DNA from: Liopterus haemorrhoidalis
Taxonomy: Eukaryota > Arthropoda > Insecta > Coleoptera > Dytiscidae
Length of the DNA stretch: 64,000 nt
NCBI GenBank assembly: GCA_963971575.1
Contig: OZ020624.1
Location: forward strand, 625,001 to 689,000
Reading direction: 5' to 3'
The first letter of the stretch is position 1, and every line of letters starts with the position of its first letter. Position numbers and translations under genes: made by a program. Below the pieces are notes generated by a model that saw only the letters and a program-made list of their open reading frames with translations, did not search any database and was not told the origin of the DNA. Of this stretch, positions 17,303 through 29,100 are shown piece by piece.

Positions 17303-18158
17303 TAGGGTTACCAACCGTCCTACTTTAGTAGGACATGTCCTACAATTTACCTCCTTGTCCTTCGTCCTACCTCCTGTTAAAAAATATCGGAAATGTCCTA
17401 CTTAATAGTATTTTTACTTTTGAAGACGCCTTTACTGCTGAGTCGACGTTTGCCGATGAACGCGATAACGATAACGAGGCATAACGTTTTGACTAAATTT
17501 CTATGATGTCATTAATGATAAAGCTTTATTAAAAAAAGCAGGTACATGAAATGATTTTATTGAAAAAAAAGAAGAAAATGTGAACGTCAACCAATAAACA
17601 TACCATAATTATATTTTTATTACCATATATGTATATTTAAATTTGATTGTTAATTATTTATTGGTTGTTTCTTATTAATTATATACAAAGAAAATTTTAA
17701 AAAATTTCTTACGATTTATTTTATATTTTTATTTCTAAAATGTGATTTTGTTAAATATAAAGAAAGATGTGAACCAATAAACACAATTTAATTTTCATAT
17801 TAGTAGTATTACTTATTATTTATTGACTGTTTCTTGTTAATTATATGTTATGTTGGATCCCATAATAAGGCCTTTTTTCATAATGAAGCCTTTTTGAAAA
17901 TTTGTTTAATAATATATAATCTATAATAAAATGTTTTTATAGTATTATTAAACAAATTTTAAAAAAGGCCTCATTATGAAAAAAATGCCTTACTATGAAA
18001 AAAAGGCCTTGTTATGGGATTTGAACTTAATTAGGTACCTATATATATATCGTAGCATAATAAAAATTTTAAAAAAAATCTGTCCTACTGTGTCCTACTA
18101 AACTACTATTTTTAGTTGAAATATCCTACTCTGTCACGAGAGACATTTGGTAACCCTA
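17303..18158. mobile_element. hAT-type element with TAGGGTTACCAA ends and inner palindrome
   Basis: Ends TAGGGTTACCAA and TTGGTAACCCTA are flanked by GCCTTAAC and GCCATAAC (7 of 8 match), an 8-bp hAT-style duplication. Inside, AAGGCC...AATAATGAGGCC-type arms (17865-18015) form a large hairpin. A reversed copy lies at 27770-28255 in transportin-3 intron 2. Confidence 0.88.
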
Positions 18159-18343
18159 GCCATAACGATTTAACATGTAACATAGTAAATATGCTATTTT
18201 CTGCTTCCCTAATTAATTGTTTTACAGAAAAAGTGCAACAGATAACATTTATTTAGAATTTAAAATTACATGATAGATGAGTAAATATCTTCCAACCACT
18301 CCCGAGGAAATTTAAAAATTATCCGTTATATCACCCAGTGGCG

Positions 18344-18676
18344 CACCCAGGAATTTTTGTTGGGGGGGGGGGAACAAAATTATTTAAGAATTCTAAATTT
18401 CAAGTGATGATCTAAAAAAAAGGTCCTCACTTCGGAAATACAAAATGATGACATAAAAAAACGTCCTCACTTCTAAAATACAAGTGACGACCAACAAAAA
18501 AGATCCCCATATCAATTTGTGGCCGGGCCCCCCCCCGCTGGGTGCGCCACTGGCTCTGTTCGTAGAGTAATTTTCAACGGTTTATTATCGTCAAACGCAA
18601 GCGCAGAATTTGCAGAAATGCGTTAAATTAACTGCGCTTGCTTCTGTCGATAATATACAGTTAGAAATGGCTCTAC
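18344..18676. mobile_element. two adjacent MITE-like inverted repeats
   Basis: 18344-18552 has ends CAGTGGCGCACCCAG and CTGGGTGCGCCACTG, with G and C homopolymers and pieces of the minisatellite seen at 38110. 18553-18676 has GCTCTGTTCGTAGAG facing CTCTACGAACGAG. No clear duplications flank either. Confidence 0.75.
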
Positions 18677-19404
18677 GAACGAGGCTATTGACTTTCATTT
18701 CCTTTATTGTAGCATAGTTATTTTAAAATTGTTGTTGTCTCTCTCTTACCCATTGTAACTGGTATATCTCCATCTCTCTTCTACACACAACATCCCTAGA
18801 TAATAAGTTTCAGGAGAAAATCCCATTCCAATTAGACCCAAAAGTTCCTTTTTAAAGACACATCAAATAATTTTTAAACATTTATTGAAAAAACATATTT
18901 TTTTAAATTGTTGTTGTCTCATCTCTCTTTTACACACAGCAACCTAGGACTAATTTTTAATGGTAAAAGCAAAAAAAAACATCCCAACAATTCCCCAAAG
19001 TTCCCTTTTAGTGATACAAACCTAACAGCTTTTTTAATTTTTACAAAAAAAAAACATTTGTATATGCTGTCTCTTTCTAACACACGGCAGCTGGGCTAGC
19101 TCTATCTCTCTCCAACACATTGCTTACTTACCATTAAAAATATTACAAGTATAAATTTACAAATAAATAAAAATATTTTCCCCAATAATCCCCCAAAAGC
19201 ACAATTTTACACAATACATACATATTTTTTAGGCTTTATTTAAAAATATTACCTTTTTTCTGAAAATGTTTTCGTCTCTCTCTAACACATGTCTCCAAAG
19301 CTCGTTCCATCTCTCTCCTACACACAGCAACCCCGGACCTATAAAAACTACAAAAAATTACAAAATCCAGAAACGTAACTCAATCAACAGTTAAAAAAGG
19401 CCTT

Positions 19405-20500
19405 AACTGAAACGTGTACATATTTTAAATTTCTTAAATCACCTCCAGAGTTGAAATATTAATTTTTTAAAACGCGAAATTCTACTTGCTCAGAGACGCT
19501 ATTTTGATATACTCATATTTTTTGACAAACACTCGACTAAGGTGAAATAATTACCCAAAAAGTTTCTACAGGTGTTAATTTAAACGTTTTTATTATTTTT
19601 TAAATTCAATGTTAACTTTTTACTAGTTTTTTCATTAAAAATGTAACACAAAAGGTGAGCTGTCAACTGCTTTGCCATTGTTGCGACACTAACGCCACAA
19701 CGGCGGGCCGCGAACTAAACGAATTGGAGTATATACAAAAATGTTTAAAAATAAATATTTCAAAAATCTTTTAGAATTAAGAAATTAAATTTTTAGGTGG
19801 CACTCAGTAGAGTTTCGATATGGAGGGAATACACAAAAGATTAATAAAACCAGTAATTTCAAGTGAAATTAGGCATAAAAATTATAAATGTATGATATTT
19901 TATAATAATTATACCCACTTACAAACATATGTAGCCTGAAAACCTTTATTTGAACAAATAAAATATTTTTACCAATATTATGCTGTCTCTCTCCAACACA
20001 TGGAAGAAGGCCTCCATCTCTCTCTTACAAGTAAAAAAATTGTTACAAAAAACAAAAAAAATAAACAAAATACATCAACAAAACAGTGTTAAGGGGTAAA
20101 AAAATTCTTAAATAAGACGTGCATACCTTCCAAATTTCTTAAATCAGCTCCAGAGTTGAAATATTAATTTTCTAAAATGCGAAATTCTGCTTACTGAGAG
20201 ACGCTATTTTGTTATACTCATATTTTTTCACAAACACTCGACTAGGATGAAATAATTATCTAAACTATTTCTTAAGGTGTTATTTTAATTATTTTTAATG
20301 TTTTATGAATTCGATGGCAACTTTTTACTAGTTTTTTCAATAAAAATGTACCGCAAAACACGATATGTCAACTGCTTGGCCATTGTTGCAACACAGCGCT
20401 ACGAGCTACAACGGCAGAACCTCCAACTAAACAGCGAATTGGGATATATGGAAATATACTTAAAAATTATTATTTCAAACACCTTTTAGAATTAAGAAAT
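19405..20500 (+). repeat. ~400-bp duplication, two diverged direct copies
   Basis: 19405-19800 and 20098-20500 align along their length: TTCTTAAATCA(C/G)CTCCAGAGTTGAAATATTAATTTT, AGAGACGCTATTTTG, CAAACACTCGACTA and TTTTTACTAGTTTTTTCA. 'CTCTCTCCAACACAT' motifs recur between and before them (18730-20030). No coding frame is conserved between the copies. Confidence 0.75.
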
Positions 20501-20854
20501 TAAATTAGACAAAATTATTTAAATTATGAAAATATAAAGTGATAACTTAAAAGAAAGGTCCTCACTTCTAAAATACAAGTGACGACCTAAAAAAAAGTCC
20601 TCATCTCTATTAGAATCATTTAAATTAGATTGACGTGCACTGATTGTTTACATGGATGAACACGATTAATATTTTAATTGACGTGCAACGATTTATTTTA
20701 CAAGGCGGTACTGGATTTTGAAACGTGGAGTTGTTCTTAAATCAAATTATATTAAAATGTTCCTTGTAGCCATGAATAATATTAGTTCACATAACCGAAC
20801 TCCTACCGTAATTGAATGAATAACAATACTGAATTGAAAAATCTTAAAACTTAC

Positions 20855-21620
20855 CGAAAATTACCCTTCCTCTTCAAAACTGCATTATAAGTTGGGTCCG
20901 AGCGTCCGATATGTTGGCGGAAACCGGCCGGACACTTGCCGATATCGTGTACAATCTCCGGTAAAAACACTTCCAGAAAATGAGACTGGAAATAAATTAT
21001 AAATTAAAAAACATATGTATTATATCCACGGTTTTACTAAATAAAAACAAAAATATATGAAATTTGTTGCAATAATTTTGTCCAGTACATTATTTATCTT
21101 TAAAATTTCCAAGTTAAAATTATTAAATAAACACCTGCATTTATTGAGCTGAATATTACAATGTTAACTTCACTAATGGCCTTATCTCTATAATCCTACA
21201 AGAATGTGCCAATTAATGACCTCGATTTATGCGACGCAAAAAAATAATAAAATATAACAAAGAAATATTATAAAAAATAGTCAAAAATGCTATAAAAAAT
21301 CTATATTTTCAATATTAAGGCCCTAATATTTTAAAATAAATGAACACTCACCTATGTTTCTTTATTTCCAAAGTCAAGCTTTTTTTCCACAAGTAGACTC
21401 CAACATTTTCCTCGAATTTCTGAATAATATAATTTAAATTTTTATTTCAGTGCCCTTTTAAATTATATTTATCATCTTCAGTTAAAAATTCACTATTTTT
21501 GCACTATTTCCCAATTACTTTTTGGAAAAATATTCACCGCAAAAAAATGCGTGCTCCTTCGTTGGGAGCCATAACACAATGACGCCGTGACGTAACAAAA
21601 TATTGCCGATATGCGCAAGA
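20855..21620 (-). other. candidate unrecognised spliced transcript (non-coding or short coding)
   Basis: A CpG-rich patch at about 21540-21620 (with TGACGTAA and GCGCATATCGGC on the minus strand) could be a promoter. Downstream on the minus strand, two segments have good splice borders: 21352-21419 (TTATTCAG | ... | GTGAGTG) and 20855-20985 (TTTCCAG | ... | GTAAGTTT). The second is markedly more GC-rich than its surroundings and is open in one frame (S-H-F-L-E-V-F-L-P-E-I...), but that frame does not join in phase with the first. I recognise no protein. A long non-coding RNA or captured gene fragment is equally possible. Confidence 0.3.
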
Positions 21621-21821
21621 TTAATTTCAGCGATTGGAATTTTTGAAATATCCAGGCCCAGCAATGTCTTATACACTTAATTTAAAAGAAAATTGATACA
21701 AAATTTTAACATAATTAACAAAGACAATTTTTATAAGGGCTATTTTAAATTTGATCACATGAAGATGATAAATAAAGATTTGAGTGGAGATTTTTCACAA
21801 AAGCGAACGCCTTCACTTAAT

Positions 21822-22370
21822 AAAAACGGATGCTGTTTTAATCTGTATTCAGGGACTTAAGTAATATTTATACAGGTTGCCATAAGAGCCTTAACAAGAT
21901 TGGAAATAATTAATAACTAGCTGTCGTGCCCGGCGTCTGTACCTCCATTTACCTCTCCCTCTGCCGCCTATTCCCCTTGCATATCAACTGCTGTTATGAT
22001 AATTAGGTATAGCGTTCATATCATTGATACATTTAGGGATTTATTTCCATATAATTTTAAACGTTTTCACTTAATTGTAATTGTTTAAAAGAATTCAGGT
22101 AGCCAGACGTTAAATCGTCTGTACCTGCTACTTGACCGCTGAGCAAGGGAATGGACGTGAGTTCAATTCCTGCTTATGTCAAATAATTTGTGTTAAAATA
22201 TTTATACAAATTACAGGCTCTGCTTAACCGTGCGCAACCGGCTTTAAACTGTAGATGCCTTTTTGTTTACTTAATTAAAACGGATGCTGTTTTAATCTGT
22301 ATTCAGGGACTTAAGTAATATCTATACAGGTTGCTATAAGAGCCTTAACAGGATTGGAAACAAGTTCGGT
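21822..22370 (+). repeat. ~85-bp direct repeats flanking a tRNA-like SINE candidate
   Basis: ACGGATGCTGTTTTAATCTG through AGCCTTAACA(A/G)GATTGGAAA occurs at about 21827-21907 and 22280-22360. Between them are 'CTAGCTGTCGTGCCCGGCGTCTGTACC' (21917-) and a B-box-like GAGTTCAATTCC at 22159-22170 following a D-arm-like stretch. This resembles a SINE or LINE-end insertion between direct repeats. I am not sure of its class. Confidence 0.45.
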
Positions 22371-22432
22371 GAAAGTGTATAAGCATGTAGCTGTTTACCG
22401 ACCGGTAGATTTACTGAATGTTCAGTTGGGTA

Positions 22433-22688
22433 TTGAGAAGTGACATTACCGTTGGCGGCGCTGTAATTCATGGCAAAATGGCTGAATTGTCTAGTATTCA
22501 GCTGTCAATATGCTACCAGGGAACAGGTTAATTTAAGCACAGTACATTTTTATTTCATGAAAATGTATCTATCGACGTTCTAACAAAAAATCAACACCAG
22601 AACATATGTAATAATTTCAAACAGTACTACAGTCGCGTAGTTCAATATTTGACCACCAGACTGCGTATCCGAGCGTGTCAGTTCTCAA
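22433..22688. mobile_element. MITE family K, short form (256 bp)
   Basis: TTGAGAAGTGACA and TGTCAGTTCTCAA ends lie between TA duplications (22431-22432; 22689-22690). Its two halves match the outer parts of the 794-bp copy at 34831, so it is an internal-deletion derivative. Contains CGTTGGCGGCGCTG, also found in family A. Confidence 0.9.
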
Positions 22689-23137
22689 TAGTAAAGATTG
22701 GCCAGAAATGTTATCCAATAAACACGGCTTCTATTGTTCACATATTTTTTTATTATTTCGAAGTTGGGAACATTTACCTTCTTACCTTTAGCACATTTGA
22801 CACAGACTCGACAATACTATTTTGATAAAAAAAGAAACTTGAGATATTTTGAAATATTTGTTATTGTAACATAAAGTTTACTATACATACATATATATAC
22901 ATGACAGAAAACCGTTGTCATTCAATAATAAATCCGCCATTGAACATATTGTACATGAATTATCAACGTCATTGATAAATGAAACCTAAAATATTATCAC
23001 TTTGAAAGTTTGTCACAATGAATTAATTTAGTATTGAAGAAAGGTAATTGATGATCACACGATTATTTAGTATATCATACACTCAACACTGTTCTCTTCT
23101 TTTTGTTCCACCACTGTCCATTTATACTATTTCACTT

Positions 23138-26100
23138 CTACCGATACAATCTTATAAAATCTTTCAACGCATGAGTCACTGATTTTGAACTGTCCGATCT
23201 GAAACAAATACATACTAAAATCAGCAGAGTGTATACTGTAGGTATATCTATTCACGACTCAAACTAACGTTGGCGGCGCTACGTACGACAGTTAATGCTC
23301 GACGAGAAGCGTATATGTCTAGGGTGACCATTTTCTTGAGAAGGCAATGCGGGACGGAGAAAAAAAAGGTCGTCACTTCCCAAATATAATTGAAGAGCAA
23401 AAAAATTGATGTGAAGTGTGAATTTTCACACATTTCAGGGTTTCGCAGGTATTTATTAACTGTGTGATGATTATTTGGGATGCCAAAACAAATTTTATGT
23501 CAAAATATTTTTTTATGAATTTTAATTCGAATGCCTAATACCATTATTTAAGTTTCTAAATATGTCTAGTATTTTTTTTATATAGCAAGGTTCATTAAGA
23601 TTTTGAAAATTGCGCCTATGGCTTCCATTGGTTGCTTAAATCATAAGCTTCGCCCTCTGATACCTTCAAATATAGAATTAAATTATAATTTCAACACTTC
23701 CCACTGGTTACTAAATTTACGCTTTTAAAAATTAAATGCAACATTTACCGAAATATTAGAATTTTGACAAAATAAACTAAACAAAATAAAACTGCAAAAA
23801 AAAAACTGAAAAAATAAAAATTGACGGGATTCGAACACCGTTTCTTACAGTAGTTTCAACTCACTAAGCGAGAACGTTACCACTGTGCTATACAGGATCA
23901 CTCGTTTACTATTCTAAATAGCGGATTAAATATATTACATATTTTACTTAAAAACACAAAAAATGCGTTATTTTCCGAAAACATAATCTGATCAAAAATT
24001 CATGTTGTACTATTCCGGTTCACACCAATGTACATTACTGAGAATTTTTTCAGATTTTTAGTTTAAACCATCTGGGCTACAGAGTGTGGGACAAAATTTT
24101 TTTTGCACAATTTTGGCAAAAATCCCATCAGAATAATTTATTTTGCAAAAATAAAAATTTGATCGTTAATCCACGTACTAAGGGCTTTCATTTGATACCC
24201 TACTCAGAATTTTAAAAAAATATTTTTGTTTTCGATGAGCACATATTTGTTTATATTTTTTAGATGTTTTAGTATTTTTCCTATGTGCGGGTCAAAGAGT
24301 TGTATAAGCATGCCAAATTTCAACTCTCTAGGTTTAGCCGTTTGGTTACAATTTTTACCGAACAGACAGACAGACAGACAGACAGACGAAAAAATGACGG
24401 TATAAGGGTTTTTTGGTCATACCTACAAAACCCTAAAAAGGTCCTCACCTCCCCAAATCCAATTGAAGAGCAAATAAAGGTCCTCCCCAAATACAAGTCA
24501 AGTGCACAAAAGTTAGAATTAAAAATACGGGACATGTCAAAGTCAAGTGCAAAAAAGTTATTTTTAAATGTATTATATTATATTAAAATTAAATATTATA
24601 TTAACCCTTTACTGCATGAATTTTTATTTTTTGCTGAAATAATTCATGAGTATTAGGAATTGGTTCTTATTGACAGAAAAATTAATTAAAAAACTATATT
24701 TAAAATATTAATTATTATTTTTATGAACAAATAATAATTAAAATAATAATTTAGGGTTTGTGCCATACGTGGAACATTATGATTCTACATTATGTTACAA
24801 AAGAAAATGATTCCGTATTATTTGCTCGTCAATTGCTAGGTGTTCTTCATTATAGACCAGGAGCTCATGACAGTTTTTGGTCTCTGATTTCATACAGCAT
24901 GCCTTTTGGAGGAGAGAATATTTACCCTGTGACAACAAAAAAGGGATGGTACTAAACCCCTGCACGCTTTCCGGTCATAGGGAGAATTGCATTTCCACTT
25001 AAACACAAAATTTTTGTGCTTTTCTCTGATTTAATATTGCTTGCCTTTTTGTCAAAAGAAAGTTATAACAAATTTAAAGTCTTTTAAATATATGCATGCG
25101 ATTCGGAGGGTCCCAAAGGGCTCAAACGGTCATGTGATCTTGTAATAAAAAAATATGATTTTCCGCGTTTTCATACAGCATGCCTATAATTAAAATACTT
25201 TAAATTTGTTATAACTTTCTTTTGACAAAAGGGCAAGCAATATTAAATCAGAGAAAAACACAAAAATTTTGTGCAAGTGGAAATGCAATTTTCCCTATGA
25301 CCGGAAAGCGTGCAGGGGTTTAGTACCATACCTTTTTTGTTGTTACAGGGTAAATATTCTCTCCTCCAAAAGGCATGCTGTATGAAATCGGAGACCAAAA
25401 ATGTCATGAGCTCCCGGTCTATTAGGGATTAAAAGCAGTCGCCCTCGAATTTTTGAAAGAAAAGGTCGTATCTTCTAGTTGTCCTTTCTCAATAAATTCA
25501 GAGTTATCGTTGAAGTGCAAATTCCGCTTGATATCCTCAAATCTATTGCAGCTCATTACTCGAGATACTGCAAGATCCATTGCTGTGTATGTGGCATATA
25601 TGAACATTCATGAACTAACGTTCTGATTCAGTTTTAAAAGTAAAATAAAAAATAAAAATCGGAATGTGCCATATATGGCACACTATGCCGTAAAAGGTTA
25701 AAATTCGGGACATTTTGCGGTCATGTCATAAGGCGGGACACCGAATCAAAATGCGGGATGAATGGTCACCCTATACAGGGTGTTTGTTTGAAACGGGGCA
25801 CCCCGAAAATCTCCTTTATTTGTATTTGTACTCATTTATTTACAAAATAATAATCAACATAAGTTTTACAAAGTTGAACGTAGCAAGCTTTGAAAACAAT
25901 AAAAAAAAGAAACAAAATATCTCTAAAATAAACTATTTGACTATTTAGAAAGAAAAAAAACTATTACTTTTTACAATTATTTTACAAAAAAAAAAATTAC
26001 AAATGTTCGATCAAACCACCATTGTCCACACATTTTAGTTTTTTTTTTTCTAAATAGTCAAATAGTTTATTTTGTATAAGCATGCCAAATTTCAACTCTC

Positions 26101-29100
26101 TAGGTTTAGCCGTTTGGCTACAATTTTTACCGATTAGACAGACAGATAGACGACAAAATGACGGTATAAGGGTTTTTGGGTCATACCTACAAGACCCTAA
26201 AAAAGAAAAAATACCAAACTTGATATTTTCAAAACAAGCTAAAGATAGGACATGCAAACAATTACCTGACAATAGAAATATGAAAATCCACCATCTGTTG
26301 ATGTGTAGCATGTAGACCACCCGCTGAATTTTGATTTGGTAAATTTTTCACCGCAGTCTCCAACCATTGTCCAACAGCCAATCTATCCATTTCCATTAAC
26401 TCGCAAATAACATCCGCAACATCACAAAGCATATACGTATGTAAATAAAAAACACACGCTTGCAACAAATTCCCAATAAGTTGTTGCCCATATTCCTGTA
26501 TAACACTCGTAACCAAAGCTTTACGTAACTCAACATTTTGATTTAATTCCGTAGACTTCCCACAATGTATTAAATCACAAAAAAATTTCATAACCGACAT
26601 ATTCGCTTCTTTATGATCTAAAGAACATGCTAATAACGCACATTGTATTATTGATGGCAAAGCCGGACACTGTAAAAATGCAATCGGAGAACGCTGTAAA
26701 AATCTAGCGCATAATCTAAAAAAATCATCAACAGTATCCGGATGATTACGTAAACCATTCTCAACTTTTAATATTGTAAACGTAGGTTCAATAAATGCCT
26801 GTAACATATCAAGTAGACCCTGTACGCATACATTATCACCTGCGTATTCGTCAACTAAAATACTACCGAGATATAAAAAACAAGAATGTTGATGTATTCT
26901 GTATAAAACAACAATCTGTTCTACTAAAGGTTCTAAAATATGTCTCGCAAATTTACTTAAACAACGTAAAGTAAATCGTACACATCTACAACACTTTTCC
27001 ATTATTCTTAAATCGCTCTGGTATTTATTAAAAGTGCTGGATAACACCGGCCAGACTTCCGTAACTGCTTCCGTGCATGGGTGACCTTGTTCCGTAGCTT
27101 TTACATTTAAATTACGAAAAATAGCAGCTAATCTATCAAGCCACAGCACTGGATCTGTTTTAGTACCTCTTACTACGATAACATCATGTTCGATAAGTTC
27201 ACAGAGTGGTTTAATTTGTAAAAGGCATAATTCTCTTAAGGCATTTTGGATTTCTGGATGAGGCATACATGCTATAATAGCTGCAGCACCTTTAAGAATA
27301 CCTATAACTGCATTATTTGTAATTGCAAATGTGTCTACTTGATGGAGTAACTGTAGTAATACAGGCATATGTTTCGCCATATGGTTGTTACACGTGGTAC
27401 TAATGCTTTGTAATGCTGTTGCGGCTGCTGCTGCTAAACCTGCTTGTTGGAGACAATAGAGTAGGAAGTTTAAAATTGGCTCAAGAGATGTCGGATGTTG
27501 TTCAATCCATTCACATAATTCACCAAGTAATAGAACTGATGTAAAACGTACGGCTATATGAGTATTTTCTGGGAGACTTAAGATAGCTTCAACTACTTTA
27601 GGAACTATTTCGTTTTCTCCCCTGTAACATATACAATAAATATCTTAACTACATATAAATATATTCCAAACGTTTAGGCGGAACTAAATAGGAATTTCAT
27701 TCTTTTAGGTTGTCACGAGATGGGGCCTTGCTTGGGTTATTTCATTTTTACCGACCGCCAACATATATAAGGGTAGGGTTACCAAATGTCTCTCGTGACA
27801 GAGTAGGATATTTCAAATAAAAATAGTAGTTTAGTAGGACACAGTAGGACAGTTTTTTTTTTTTTTTATTTTTATTATGCTACGAAATATATAGGTACCT
27901 AATTAAGTTCAAATCCCATAACAAGGCCTTTTTTTCATAATGAGGCCTTTTTTAAAATTTGTTTAATAATACTATAAAAACATTTTATTATAGATTACGT
28001 ATTATTAAACAAATTTTCAAAAAGGCCTCATTATGGGATCCAACATAACATGTAATTAACAAGAAACAGTCAATAAATAATAAGTAATACTACTAATATG
28101 AAAATTAAATTATATGTTTATTGGTTCACATCTTTCTTTATATTTAACAAAATCACATTTTAGAAATAAATCATAAGAAATGTTTTTAAATTTTCTTTGT
28201 ATATAGTAATTAATAAAAAACAACCAATAAATAATTAACAATCAAGTTTAAATATACAGACGATTCCGCTTAATTGGGCCACCACTTAATTGGGGCAAAA
28301 AAATTATTGAACAAAAGTTGCTATAAAAGCAATAACTAACAACTTTTATTTGAGACATATTTTAAAACGAAAAAAAAAAATTGAAAAATTTGGAAAAATT
28401 TTTCCCTAATAGTTTTAGGTCATTACGGACCAAACATTAATTTTTTCTAGACAAAATAAGATGTGAGAATTCCAAAAATTTACACCTCAAGTCTCTATCT
28501 CTTACCTTTTTTGAGATAAGATTTTTTTTTAAATTCCATTAAAATCAAAATTTTCCCTAATAGTTTTAGGTCATTACGGACCAAACATTAATTTTTTCCA
28601 GACAAAATAAGATGTGAGAATTCCAAAAATTTAAACCTCAAGTCTCTATCTCTTGACTTTTTTGAGATAAGATTTTTTTTAAATTCCATTAAAATCAAAA
28701 TTTTCCCTAATAGTTTTAGGTCATTACGGACCAAACATTAATTTTTTCTAAACAAAACAAGGTGTGAGAATTCAAAAAATTCAAACCTCAAGTCTCTATT
28801 TCTTACCTTTTATGAGATATGAATTTTTTAAAATTCCAAAAAAATCAAAATTATCCCTAATAGTTTTAGGTCATTACGGACCAAACATTATATTTTTCTA
28901 GACAAAACAAGGTGTAAGAATTACAAAAATTGAAACCTCAAGTCTCTATTTCTTACCTTTTTTGAGATATGAATTTTTAAAATTACAAAAAGTTTCAAAA
29001 TTTAAAAAAAGGTAAAAATCACTAAAAATGGGAGTTAACTCGTATCGATATAAGCTCCAAAAGCTTCTTACATGTTAACAATAGTTTGTGCAAAAAAAAA

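Larger units (their letters stand above)
23251..26215. mobile_element. nested transposon cluster in TNPO3 intron 3
   Basis: Order: family A 5' fragment (about 23251-23319); a TAGGGTGACCATT...AATGGTCACCCTA element (23320-25773) that contains family B copy 2 (23405-24438), minisatellite pieces and a piggyBac relic (24601-25701), itself split by a foldback (24853-25422); then a truncated family E (25774-26060) and a truncated family B tail (26072-26205). The outer element has no matching flanks because different families abut each side. Confidence 0.8.
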
